Of a stretch of 64,000 nt of DNA, positions 12,085 through 21,875 are shown piece after piece. The notes beneath the pieces are model-generated. The model saw nothing but the letters and a program-made list of their open reading frames with translations, was not told the origin of the DNA and searched no databases. A program made the position numbers and the translations under genes. The stretch spans positions 103,298,020-103,362,019 of the forward strand of contig OX235272.1 of NCBI GenBank assembly GCA_944472155.2, in the 5' to 3' direction. The stretch's first letter is position 1; each line of letters opens with the position of its first letter. This DNA comes from Trichobilharzia szidati (taxonomy: Eukaryota; Platyhelminthes; Trematoda; Strigeidida; Schistosomatidae).

Positions 12085-15000
12085 ATGTTTTATCATGTAG
12101 GTGCTTCTTGACAAGTAGTTTCTTATTTTCTGCTTCAGATTAAGTTGGAACACGAAATATTGTTGCATCCAAAGTATTTTGGACCAAATCTTACAGAAAC
12201 GGTTAAGACAAAGTTGTTTTCAGATGTTGAGGGCACATGCTCTGGGAAGTGAGTTATACCATTCACCTACTTGATTGGAAGGTATGGTTTTATCATTGCT
12301 GTTACAAATATAGAGCATATTGGTGCTGGAATTATACAGCCTAACAGGGGATTTGTGCAATATCGGATAGTATACCGCGCCATCGTTTACAGGCCATTTA
12401 AAGGCGAAGTTGTGGACGGTATTGTTACCCAGGTGACTAAAGTCGGAGTGTTCGCTGAAGCCGGTCCCTTAACCATTTTTATTTCCAAATATGTATGTAG
12501 CCATTAACTGTTATATCGCTTTAGTCTGTCCCATCCAATATTAAATTTGAAGGTGCAGAGATCACTGCAGACGGTCTTAATGAAGATGAAGAAGAAGAGG
12601 TATGTTTTAGCTTATTCTTGTGTTGCATTATACACTTAAATTTCTTGTCTCGTTTTCTAGAACCAGACGGTGCAGATTGAAGATCGTATTAGAATTCGAA
12701 TTATTGGTCTGCGCGTTGATGCCAGCGACATTGTAAGAAAGTATTTTATTATCAGGTTAATTTTTTTCCATCGCTTTTTATTGGATGAGAATGGCTATGT
12801 TAGGAGCTTGAGGTGAATTCACTCCTTGTAATATAGTTGTCTCTGAGTAATTTAAAATTTATGAGTAATCTTCATCCAATCATTAACGTAAAACAAAACA
12901 AGTTGTCCACCGAAGATGCTGTTTACGTTAAATTCATCAATTAAACAGGTCTGGTTAGTTTATTCAGATTTCAGATTTATTGGTTGAGGATAGAAGACTT
13001 GGAGCCTATGTTAATCCTTTTCTAGTAAATTTCTGTGGTTGTCCAAACCCTTCTTGAGTAATAGAATGAATCAGTTGAGGTTGCAGACACCACTTCTTCT
13101 GGGAGTCGATTCCAAGAGTTTATGACTCGGTGTAAGAACCAGTACTCAACAGCAATATGATTTCTTCTTGGCTTTTGAACTCTCCTGCTATGTCCTCTAA
13201 GGTGTTCCGACCTGGTGGGAAGGAAAAGAGAGAATAGATCATATCCGTAGTCATTATTTAGTGGAAGTATACATGCATCTTCAGAAGTGGAATTATCTGC
13301 TATTTTTTTCCAGTTGTCGGAGTTTGCCTCAGAATCACTCAAGAGTTATGCGTGGTTTGCTCAATTGTCTCGTAGGAAATTACCAAGTTGCTAAATGCAG
13401 TCAATTACCCAGACTTTTTTGTTTGAAACCCAGTAATCTCATGTGCCAGACTGAGTCGCACTTGCTAATTGGGGGCCGATGATACTAATTAGTAATCCAG
13501 ACTGAAGTGGGATGCTAATCCAAGACCCATTAGCTAGATTTTGAGTGCTTGAAAAAGAGTTAGTGATGGTCAGATAGAAAAAGATGGCATCAGTCCATCA
13601 AATTTTTGACGGTTAGTTTGAGCCAGCCACGTAGGAAGGTGTAGGCTTCCTGGTTGGAGTGTGGTGTCCGTCAGGGCTGCCCACTGTACCCAATTGTATT
13701 TAATTTCATCAAAGATGTACTAATGGAATTAACCTTAACTGACTTCAGCAACTCAGGGATTGACTTGTTACCAGGGAACAATCCCGTTGACTTAGAATAT
13801 GCAGATGATATAGTGCTTCCAGGTGAAGACGCTGACAAAATGCAGGGTCTTCTGAACACCTTGAGCTGAGCAGCAATCTTCGAATGTTTGGCATGCGATT
13901 CGCTCCTGTCAAATGTAAGATGATGAGGCTACAGGACTAGACTACATTGACTCCTAGCTTAGAAATAAAGAATGAAGTGATAGAGCACGTTGACCATTTT
14001 GGGAAGTTGCATCAACCACAACAAGTTGATTGTTTACGAAATCATACCACGGAGAGAGAAGGCTCGTTTTACATATGCCTGCCAGTTTACGCCATCTCTG
14101 GCGTAGACGTGATATCCGGCCGGTTATCGACCAAAGGACGTGTGTACTGCTCAGCAGCACTTCGTTCCGTCCTCCTTTATGCCTGCGAGTAAGACATGGT
14201 CATTGAAAATGGGAGACATGAAAAGCTTGGCTAGCTGTCTTTGATCATAGGTGTCTGCGTTCTCTGTCTCATGTATATTTGGTGGTTGGTGGTGGCATAA
14301 TACGGTGAACAATATTGAGGTTAAGCATAGGTCGATTGCTGGATAGGTGAGAAGGGAAATCAATCGACGAGGTGGTTGTGAAGTTACATCGATCGAGAGA
14401 GATGGTTAAGACATGTGTTAGGTATGCCTATCCGTCGCCTTCCTCGATGATGGGAAATGTTAGCTGACATAGGATCAGGTTGGAAAAGAGTTAGCTAGTG
14501 GTGGTCAAACGAAAACATAGCTTCATCAGTCAATGAAATCCTCAACAGTTAGTTTGAGTTAGTCAGGTGGGCAGGTGTAAACTTCCTGACTGGTTGGGGT
14601 CCTCGGGAGAGTAGAAACCAATGGTTGGAGACAATTGGTGATATGGCTCAAAATGGTTCTCAGTGGCGCAGATGCATCCACTCCTTGTTTCTTATAATTT
14701 CTAATGAAACTATGTTGTTCTTCGTTATTACTATTCCTTTTGTCTCATATTTCTGTTTACTGTCTCTATTTCGCATCCTCTTATACTTTCTTCTATTGCT
14801 CTATGTTCTATATGGAGTATGGCGACTTGAACTGCTGCACATCTTTGCAAAGTTCTATGTTGAAATCGGTCAGTCAGCCTGGTTGGCGTTCTCGGGATTC
14901 TAAGGACCAATGATTGGAGGTGGTTGGTGATGTGGCTTGAAATCATTCTCAATGTCTGGTTCATATACATTCACGCTTTGTAATCGTTCATATCTTGATC

Positions 15001-18000
15001 GTCAGTATCCTGTCTCCTGTACATTTCTGCTTATTATTGATCTTCTGAGTATCTTTTTCTCTCATTTGTCTTCCTTAATGTGCTACATCGAGTGTGACAA
15101 CTTGAACTGTTGCACATTGGTGCAAAGTTCTACGTTGAAACCAGTTAGCTTAAGTTGATGAGTAACATGCTCGCATTTTGTCTTCTGAATTTATAATTTT
15201 CCCGTGGTCATTTAAAACCTTTTCTCAAAGCCATGATTGTTTCATATTCAGCAATATTTCTCCCTTAACTATCCCCACAGGGAGTGGGAAGGGGAAGGAG
15301 TAACGTAATTTTTTCGATAAACAGAATATCACAAGACTTGTTATTTAAAAATATAATTACATCCATACATGTATGTTTAATCACTACTACAATATTCCCT
15401 ACCTACTTATGCACTTCTTTTTTTACAGTTCGCTGTGGGAACCCTAATGGATGATTATCTCGGTAAGTTAGGCGTGCTCTTTTTAATAGTGTAATGCATG
15501 AAATCAATAACAAGCACATCAATCTTGCTGTGATACTTTTCAGCTTGATTTTTCCGCTTTTCGGATGAAAAACATAATAAGTAAAAAGGGGCCTGTGAGC
15601 AGAATCAGTTAAAGGAGAATACCTAGTCCCAAATGAGTCTTATTTTGTCCACCTTTTTCATTCTATGTTATCCCATGCAATCATCAGTCAATTCCTGCAG
15701 AAATAGTAATAGTCTCTACCAACTTCACCATTATGTTGGTTAAGATTTGAATCAAATGATGTAGTTGAGCATTACTGCTGGATATCACTGGTCATCTTCA
15801 ATTTTCACAAAACCTTCCCAGATCTGTGTCATGTCCGCATAACTTTCAGTGTAGAAACTAGATTATTTAAAAGTCATTTTTCGCTACTATTACAATCAAT
15901 GTGCTGGAAACCCGTCTTTGGATAAAAAATACGTTTAAAAAGTGTTGGCAAGTGTTTCTGTATTAAAAAATATCTATCGAGGTGTGAAAATTTGACTAGT
16001 ATACCCATTTTATAGCCATAAAATTTATTCGGCTAGTAGACAACTGTGGATTCTACTAGTCAAGTTGACAGACTAACGTATCGTTATCTTCTGGAAGTAC
16101 ATTAGACTCCTTTGCATTACGAAAAATACCCATTTATTCATAAGTAAAAGCACAGTTTCTGTTCAGCGAAGAAATTTCTTTTCAACGACTTCATTTTCAA
16201 GCTGTACAGTCGTATTTATATTACAGAAAAGGTCATTAAGTGGCACTAAATAATTGCTCAGTCAATATACATATATGTGATAAGAATAACGATAATTAAA
16301 ATGTTATAAGGGGTAGAGTTGAAGTGGATAAATTACAAAATTATTAAAGATTGTTTTATAAGTGAATTGAAAATTTTTTTTAAAAATGTCAAGTGTTGTC
16401 TAAAAATTTTATAAAATAAGAGTACGATTACGATAAGAATGAAGATGTGAAGTGAAGTGGAAAGAATTCAAGTGGTAAAATAAAATAAAGTAAAAACTAG
16501 AAAGAACATTACTATGACCAAGGTAAAGAAAGGGGTTTGACAAAACGGTTTTGAACACATAATTTAGGTTTCTGTTCATGTATAGCTAAAGCTTCGGCTA
16601 TGCATAAGTGAAGAAAACGTAAACTTTTGGATCAATTCGATTTTGCCATGTAGATAACTTTGAAAGATGAATCACGTGGGGCTAAATGGCCTGACTCTAA
16701 CAGGTGATCACAGATAGACGACTTCGCAGTTCTTCGTTCGCCTTTCATTAACCAGACTGGATAGTGTTCAGCTACACGTTTTCGGAGATTACGCTTACAA
16801 CGTCCAATATAACAAGCTCCACAAGAGCAGGTAAAAGAGTAAATACACATGGATGTGGACAAAAGCGGTAATCTATCCTTGACGCATTGTCTAATCATAT
16901 TTCGGCTGGTAAAAACTAGTTGTAAGTCAGCTGCAGGAAAAGTACGTTTAATACATTTAGATAAACGATTTTTAATCAATTCCGAAATGGTGTCACCTTT
17001 GAATGCCAGAGTCTTTAATAATTTTGTAATTTATCCACTTCAACTCTACCCCTTATAACATTTTAATTATCGTTATTCTTATCACATATATGTATATTGA
17101 CTGAGCAATTATTTAGTGCCACTTAATGACCTTTTCTGTAATATAAATACGACTGTACAGCTTGAAAATGAAGTCGTTGAAAAGAAATTTCTTCGCTGAA
17201 GAAAAACTGTGTCCTTTGCATTAGACATTTTATTTGCAAAGCGTTGAATGACTCCGTGGGAAATTGCTTTAGTTATACAGTAAAGCAGTTGAGTTTTTAT
17301 TTCATGAGGTTGAATATTTACTTTTCTATTAGGGAACTGTTTAGTGTAATGTGTCTAGTCCTTTGTTTCGTGCAGACTGCATTCTGTCAGCCAAGTTTGC
17401 AATCTGACCACCATACCACTAGGTGGCTCACCATCACGGTACACTTTCAACTGTTGATATTAGATGGTTGGAAGCAATCGGCCACAGGAAGCCTTACCGG
17501 GACCTAGGTTTCGTGCTAGTTGGCACTCACCAGTCAGCAAGGCAGACGTATTTGCAACCTTGAAGGGAGGAACCCCCCATGTCCCTTTTGAGATTCGAAC
17601 CCGCATCACCCACGTGTCCAACCAAAATATCCACTACAGTCCTGCAACCCAGATAGCTCAGTGGTAACGTCTCTGACCGACTGCAGGCGGCACTGGGTAA
17701 CGCGGGTTTGAATCTCAGAAGGCACATGAGTCCCTTCATTCAAGGTTGCAGATACGCCTGCCTTGCTGACTGGTGGTAAGTGCCAACTAGTACGAAACCA
17801 AGGTCCTGGTAAGGCTTTCTGTGGCCGATTGCTTCCAACCATGCACATGGTCCGGGGTTCTATCCCCGGCCGATGCACTCCTTTACCTCACCAAACCAGT
17901 AATAAAAAAAAGTTGGTGAAGAGGAAAGGTTGGGCATGAGGCTAACAACCTCATCCTGTAAAAGTAAAACACTGCTATAGAAACTTCGAGCCTCTAGCTT

Positions 18001-18169
18001 GAAGCCCTATGTTTAACTGGGAACGTGAAGGAAAAAAAATATATATATGACAGGGAAATATATTTTCACTTTATGTTTCATAATATTGTATTGCACAACC
18101 ACTTTTTTATGTAATTGATTCTTTGACTCTCTTTTTTTGTTGTTTTTACCAACAGGTCCTTGTACTTAA
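12085..18169 (+). CDS. POLR2G: RNA polymerase II subunit RPB7 (spliced, 7 exons)
   Basis: RPB7 pairs with RPB4 to form the stalk of RNA polymerase II in the nucleus and contacts emerging RNA. Coding exons: 12085-12096, 12139-12248, 12282-12492, 12525-12599, 12661-12732, 15429-15462 and, less surely, 18156-18169. All introns are GT-AG and the joins keep frame, giving about 175 aa (human 172). The product starts [19 protein letters not shown] (family [19 protein letters not shown]), with the N-terminal tip domain to about residue 78 and the S1/OB domain after it ([19 protein letters not shown]). It has an acidic EDEEEE stretch before [16 protein letters not shown] and ends GTLMDDYLG. The first four introns are only 32-61 bp, the last two about 2.7 kb each and full of retroelements. 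Start choice: the MFYH exon is followed by GTAGGT and is the only fit to the family N-terminus. The last exon (GPCT, stop) rests on the polypyrimidine-AG before 18156 and on keeping the glycine; read-through past 15462 would add [10 protein letters not shown] instead. Confidence 0.95.
12968..13342 (-). mobile_element. CR1-like LINE 3' end in RPB7 intron 5
   Basis: The minus-strand translation has [20 protein letters not shown] followed by [15 protein letters not shown], the C-terminal tail of CR1-like ORF2, and then the same 3' end as the copy at base 9. This copy keeps a better WNRLP motif than that one. Heavily 5'-truncated; sits antisense inside the 2.7-kb intron. Confidence 0.8.
13551..15150 (+). 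mobile_element. RTE-like LINE, rearranged, in RPB7 intron 5
   Basis: The reverse transcriptase reads [20 protein letters not shown] (motif B) and [18 protein letters not shown] (catalytic YADD) at 13654-13869. Degraded thumb frames follow to about 14480, and then the non-coding 3' part. A piece of the 3' region (13551-13650) precedes the RT, and the last 3' end (14590-14870) is repeated at 14870-15147. Both ends carry the phrase TGCAAAGTTCTA. The same family is better preserved at 21876-23145. It resembles schistosome RTE elements (SR2/Perere-3 type), by motif memory only. Confidence 0.8.
16151..17211 (-). mobile_element. PLE-beta with 200-bp inverted ends
   Basis: The minus-strand frame 16979-16632 encodes the GIY-YIG endonuclease end of a Penelope-like element: [20 protein letters not shown] then VAEHYPVWL and [12 protein letters not shown]. 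The 3' untranslated part runs to 16151. Bases 16151-16350 are repeated in reverse complement at 17012-17211, so the element is a hairpin-like unit with 200-bp arms and a 661-bp loop. Only the endonuclease end remains, without the RT. Inverted terminal duplication is known for Penelope elements. It lies in RPB7 intron 6, antisense to the gene. Confidence 0.85.
17338..17636 (-). mobile_element. SINE-C copy (left half of an inverted pair)
   Basis: Minus-strand tRNA-derived short repeat. It has a B-box (GGGTTCGAATCTC) near 17590, the hammerhead motif at 17491-17543 and a tail with a small CCACC...GGTGG hairpin near 17400. The 5' tRNA half is missing at the centre of the inverted pair. The same tail is seen at 59300-59450, so the repeat unit extends well beyond the tRNA and ribozyme. 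Confidence 0.7.
17491..17543 (-). ncRNA. hammerhead ribozyme motif, SINE-C (one core change)
   Basis: Minus strand: stem I GCCTTGCTGA, core CTGGTGA (family CTGATGA, so A6 is G), stem II GTGC/GCAC around CAACTA, GAAA, palindromic stem III ACCTAGGT, C at the cleavage position, and stem I return CCGGTAAGGC. Stems II and III are perfect and stem I pairs at its outer part. The A6 change should reduce or abolish activity. Confidence 0.6.
17637..17845 (+). mobile_element. SINE-C copy (right half of an inverted pair)
   Basis: This half carries the full tRNA-like head with A-box TAGCTCAGTGGTAACG at 17653 and B-box GGGTTTGAATCTC near 17704, then the ribozyme region at 17760-17815. It lies head-to-head with the minus copy on its left and in sense with RPB7. 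The end is fused to a SINE-E. Confidence 0.7.
17760..17815 (+). ncRNA. degenerate hammerhead motif, SINE-C, sense in RPB7 intron
   Basis: GCCTTGCTGA, then CTGGTGGTAAGTGC in place of core plus stem II, CAACTAGTAC, GAAA, ACCAAGGTC and TGGTAAGGC. Stem III (ACC/GGT) survives, but the core carries an A6 change and a 3-nt insertion, so cleavage is unlikely. Confidence 0.5.
17846..18045 (+). mobile_element. SINE-E copy
   Basis: tRNA-like B-box half (GGGGTTCTATCCCCGGCC) followed by CTCCTTTACCTCACC, CTCATCCTGTAAAAG, AGCCTCTAGCTTGAAGC and AACTGGGAACGTGAAGGA. The same order is found at 29725-29925 and, reversed, at 38378-38598, defining a three-copy family. No ribozyme core is present. Its end resembles the LINE-R tail (CCCTATGTT..ACT.GGAAC), so LINE-R could have mobilised it. 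Confidence 0.7.
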
Positions 18170-18364
18170 TTATTGAGTTGTCGAGATGCACTGAATATTT
18201 TATTATTATTATTATTATTATTATTTTGTATTTAAAATAACAAATTATCTTTCCGTGAAAATGCGTTACCTCAATTTCTTGTATATACACATTTCCTGTA
18301 CAAATATAAATGATGTTTGTAAATGATAATTAATATCTCTTTTATTTTTAAAGTTTTGTTCCTC
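18170..18364 (+). other. probable RPB7 3' UTR with TTA repeat
   Basis: AT-rich sequence after the proposed stop, with a (TTA)n microsatellite around 18200-18225. No strong AATAAA can be placed, so the polyadenylation site is unknown. Confidence 0.4.
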
Positions 18365-20180
18365 GGTTTATTATTATTATTCTTTTGAGTTCCGAGTGGA
18401 GCATAGGGCTTAGACAACGCATCTCCACTTTCCTCTATTTTCTCCTGTCCTCTTCAGCTGCCAGACCCCACGATCGCGCATAACCTCTCATACCCTCCTC
18501 ACCACACGATCTCCTCCATGTCGTTTCCCATGTGGATTCCACCCGAGGGCCTGGCACGCGACGTCATTTGACGGTCTCCTCAATGTATACCCGATCCATC
18601 TCCATTTTCTCCTACATATTTGTTGAGGGATCGGCTCTTGGTTGGTTTGCTCCGAGCCAGAGTTTTTTGTTGCTAAGTCTTCCTGGCCGGCCGACCATTT
18701 GATCTTTAGTATGGAGTCAGCGAAGTGGGCAGCTGTTGAAAAAAGTCTGTAACTTGTTGGAAATCCTTTTCGTGATGTGCCCGCTATGTTTCTGGCCTAT
18801 ATAGAAGAAGTGACTGACTGACCAACTTGACATTGATGTTGAAAATCCGAATCTTGTTTCTTATGTTGAGGCGCAGTGCAGAAGATTTCCCAATTGGTTT
18901 CAGGTTGATGAAAGCGTATCTTGCCTTTTAGATGCTGTCTTGCTTTGACATTTTCATCCGTTCCGCTGGCCTGTGGTTGAAACGATGCTTCCTAGTCAGA
19001 TAAGTGAAGGAAGTAACCTCTGTCAAGCTGCTGCCGTTGATGGTGATTGGTGCTGGTTGTTGTTGTTGCTGGGGCTGGTTGGTTCGTTGGTTATTTTCAT
19101 CACCTCCTTCTCCACGTTCACCTGGAGTCCTGTCTTCGCCACCTGCTCTCGTCTTCTGCCAGTTTGTTGGTTTATGCCTGTCTGCAAGTCTTCGAGTCTG
19201 TGCGATGTGCAACGTAAATCACCCATGCAGGAAATGCAGAGCTTCTAATTTCTTCTTATTGGTCAGTCCAGCATATTGGCGTCTCCTCGCTACTCAAGTA
19301 TAGTGTGCCGCATAATCCAGTCCAGAATATCATCGGTGACAATAAGCAGCCAGCCTTGTCTTACTCATGTGTTCACTTCGAATGCCTCGCTGAGGTTCTT
19401 GTTGTGGATCACCTGGCACGTGGCATTGTCATACCGCCAGCTGTTTAATGAAGGTGATAAATATTTGGCGTACTATATGCCATGGTGTTGAAGTAGTTTC
19501 CAAATCATTTCTCCGTCAACGCTGTTTGTCGAATGCCTTTTCGAAGTCGATGAATTTGAGGTAGAAAGAGGTTTGACTGCCATTTTCTGCTTTGTTCTGT
19601 GATCACGATACGTAGAGTTGCCATTTTATTAGCACATGATTTGCCTTTCATGAATCCAGCTTGTTCTGGGCTGTCGGCGTTCCGTATTTAGTGCGTCTTT
19701 TATTCTCTCCAGGATGATGCGACTTAGTATTTTACTTGGCGTGGACGACAGCATTATTCCATGCCAGTCAGTTCTTGCAGAGTGAGGCGTAAGTCACCCT
19801 TTTTTGGCAGCTTGACGAGGTAGCCAGTCTTTCTTCTAATCTGTAGGTACCTTTCCTTCTTTCCAAACCTTTTGCAGTAATGGCGTGAGCACATCTACTT
19901 TAATCTTTGGGTGCGTTTTTAGTGCTTCGGGGGGGGGGGGGGAATTTCATCCTCCTGTATTATCTGCTCCCAGTTTGTCATTCATATCGCCTATGAGGAT
20001 TTTGATGTGACCACTTGAGTTGTTGTCCATTACTGTTTGTAGTTGTCTACAGAAATCTTCCTTCTTCTCTTGTTTCGCGTTGTTTGTAGCACTGGATAAT
20101 TGTAACCTTCCTTCTCTTGGTTTATGCCTCTAAAAATTCAATACATTATCTTTAGACTTCGTATTAAGGCTGCTACGAGT
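18365..20180 (-). mobile_element. LINE-R copy, longest (endonuclease end to 3' tail)
   Basis: Minus strand, from about 20180: an endonuclease C-terminal stretch (KVTIIQCY-like, then GDMND-like near 19990), SKILSRIILERIKDALNTE (RT entry) near 19715, FIDFEKAFD (motif A) near 19540, HRLEDLQTGINQQTG at 19226-19023, thumb frames, and the 3' tail ending in GGAACTCAAAAG(AAT)n at 18365. Several frameshifts and stops. It shows that the family has the endonuclease-RT order of an APE-type LINE. A run of 14 G lies inside at 19929-19942. Confidence 0.8.
19929..19942 (+). repeat. G14 homopolymer
   Basis: Fourteen consecutive G inside the LINE-R copy. Length may be an assembly or sequencing estimate. Confidence 0.9.
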
Positions 20181-20588
20181 TGGTTACAGAATGCTGCTGC
20201 CTTGGTCTAAGGTTCAGGGAAGATGGTCTTTTGTCTTAACAGCCTATGTTTATTTGCAAGGTTTAATTGCGGCCACACGTGGGCTGTGACTGTAAATTAA
20301 ACTATTTCATGGTTTTTTGGAGTTTGATGTAGATGACTTTGCTTTTGCTTGTAAATATTTTCAACTACAAGGCGTGAAAAAGGAGATATTCGGGGCTAAT
20401 GTATTTATATATTGCAATTAAGAATACTATATATACACGGTTGCATATGTGAATGCGTTTTGTTGGCTAAACTCTAAATACCGCGAAATTAGGAACAGTA
20501 AGAAATATTATGTCTTCAGACTGTCTAATTGCATTGGTTCTTATAAATCTTCAGCCTTAATTACGCACATAGAAGTCTCGTTATAATA
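20181..20588. other. unassigned
   Basis: Between LINE-R and PLE-alpha; AT-rich, with no coding or repeat signature seen. Confidence 0.35.
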
Positions 20589-21490
20589 AAGGTTTCTTGT
20601 ATTTCCCAATGAATGAAAAACAAAACAATATTGTTATCGTTTTTACTGGCGTTTCGCTATTTAATGTTGCTGCTAATAGCTTTATCAAATTATTATTAAA
20701 CCAGAATTTACTAAATCTCAGCTTATGTACAACAACTCAATCATCGTTCCTCAATATGGGGTTATTTTTCCGTTGTCAAATTGGCCAGTTGGTTAAGATA
20801 ACCAAACCAGGTGTAGATTGTTGGATTTGATAATTGTGTAAAATTATAAAAGCAGTGTGTGCTTACATAATGAAATTGCTTATCAGTCACATTCGTGTTG
20901 ATTTTGTCACTTCATGGGAGAGGGAGGTGTTGTAACCAGGTCAAATTCTGTTTTAGCCCATCATTCCTATTCAGCTCAGACAATTTGGATTCCATGCAAT
21001 ATGAAGTGCTTCTGATGATATTAGACGTTCTTTGTGATTTCTGAAATTCTTTTTCTGGATTATTTCAATATTGTCAATATCAATTTAGTTACCTGATTCT
21101 ATGGGTGATGATTTTTCAAGCTTTTCTAGTTCAGTTGGATTTCTTGGTGGTCGAATAGAGGCGGCTCTACGGTGTTCATTTCTTCTGATTTTGATTTCTC
21201 GAGATGTTTGTTCGATGACATTTCAAGCATTTCATTTTATAGACTCAATTAGATAGAGAATCTTTAGGGATTTGATCTTTTATATGGACAGAGTTGTTTC
21301 GCAGTGTTTTGATGTTTTGAAGAAAACTCTGATGTCGAGCTAATTGAGTACACTTCTGATATCGTCTGACATCTCCGCTCTATATAGAATGACAACTGTT
21401 GAGGTCCATGTTTTCGGAATACATTTTCGACCATACTTAATATCAGTGTTGTTGAGATTTTGTGGAAATGGTATGATAATATAGGGTAGT
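20589..21490 (-). mobile_element. PLE-alpha copy
   Basis: The minus-strand DNA from 21440 down matches the PLE-alpha plus copy at 62710 onward (shared TTAAGTATGGTC and AAATGTATTCCGAA blocks), then the GIY-YIG region and the 3' part. The 3' end at 20589 has TACAAGAAACC(TTTATTATA). The protein is ruined by frameshifts. A hammerhead-like 3' motif lies at 20644-20690 on the minus strand. Confidence 0.7.
20644..20690 (-). ncRNA. hammerhead-like motif at PLE-alpha 3' end
   Basis: Minus strand: TTTGATAA in the core position (CTGATGA expected), AGCTATT/AATAGC as a 6-bp stem II, GAAACGCC with the very short stem III typical of PLE ribozymes, then AGTA. The first core residue is T and the G8 position is changed, so it is a relic at best. 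Confidence 0.35.
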
Positions 21491-21762
21491 TCAACTAATA
21501 GTTAGGTCATTTCTTCGTAGTGCGATTTTGCTTCATTCTCTGAAGCGACTGTATACAATCAATCAATTAATTGTAATGAGTCTGGATTTTATGTTTATTG
21601 ATAATCAGTATGGTTTCCCACTCATTAACACTGTCTTTACCACAAATAAATCTCTTCGAAACTAAATCATATAGGCTAATTGACCTCTAGTTGATAAATA
21701 GTGTAGGATTAAGTGTAAAGTTTTACTTTAAAGGGAGGGAAACTGTTTGGAAGATTAGGGAG

Positions 21763-21870
21763 AGCGGATGTAGGGGGTTTATTCGGAAAAACTGTATGAA
21801 CTGCAAAGTTCGTGTCCTCTTCGAATCCGAATCTAAGAACACAAATCATGATAATACTATGCATACTATA
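21763..21870 (+). pseudogene. PLE-delta endonuclease fragment
   Basis: AACTGTATGAACTGCAAAG, then CGTGTCCTCTTCGAATCCGA and AAGAACACAAA, matches the GIY-YIG segment of the PLE-delta copy near 44110-44180 (MNCDKHYIG ... RLRIRIQEHK) with a frameshift. About 100 bp remain. Confidence 0.55.
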
Positions 21871-21875
21871 CATTT

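Larger units (their letters stand above)
15463..18155 (+). other. RPB7 intron 6
   Basis: The donor GTAAGT follows the CTCG of exon 6; the proposed acceptor is ACCAACAG at 18155 after a T-rich tract. The intron contains a palindromic PLE-beta (16151-17211), an inverted pair of SINE-C and a SINE-E. The first 690 bp (15463-16150) hold nothing I recognise. A closer but weaker acceptor (TTTTCAG at about 15542) would give an immediate stop and lose the conserved glycine. Confidence 0.65.

Noticed and set aside
11811..12143. 110-codon open frame just upstream of RPB7
   Set aside because: It runs over the RPB7 start and first intron in another frame and matches no family; the MFYH exon and splice sites explain this stretch better.
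15540..15552. Alternative last RPB7 exon after TTTTCAG
   Set aside because: It would give DYLA and stop, losing the conserved glycine; the acceptor at 18155 has a stronger pyrimidine tract and keeps it.
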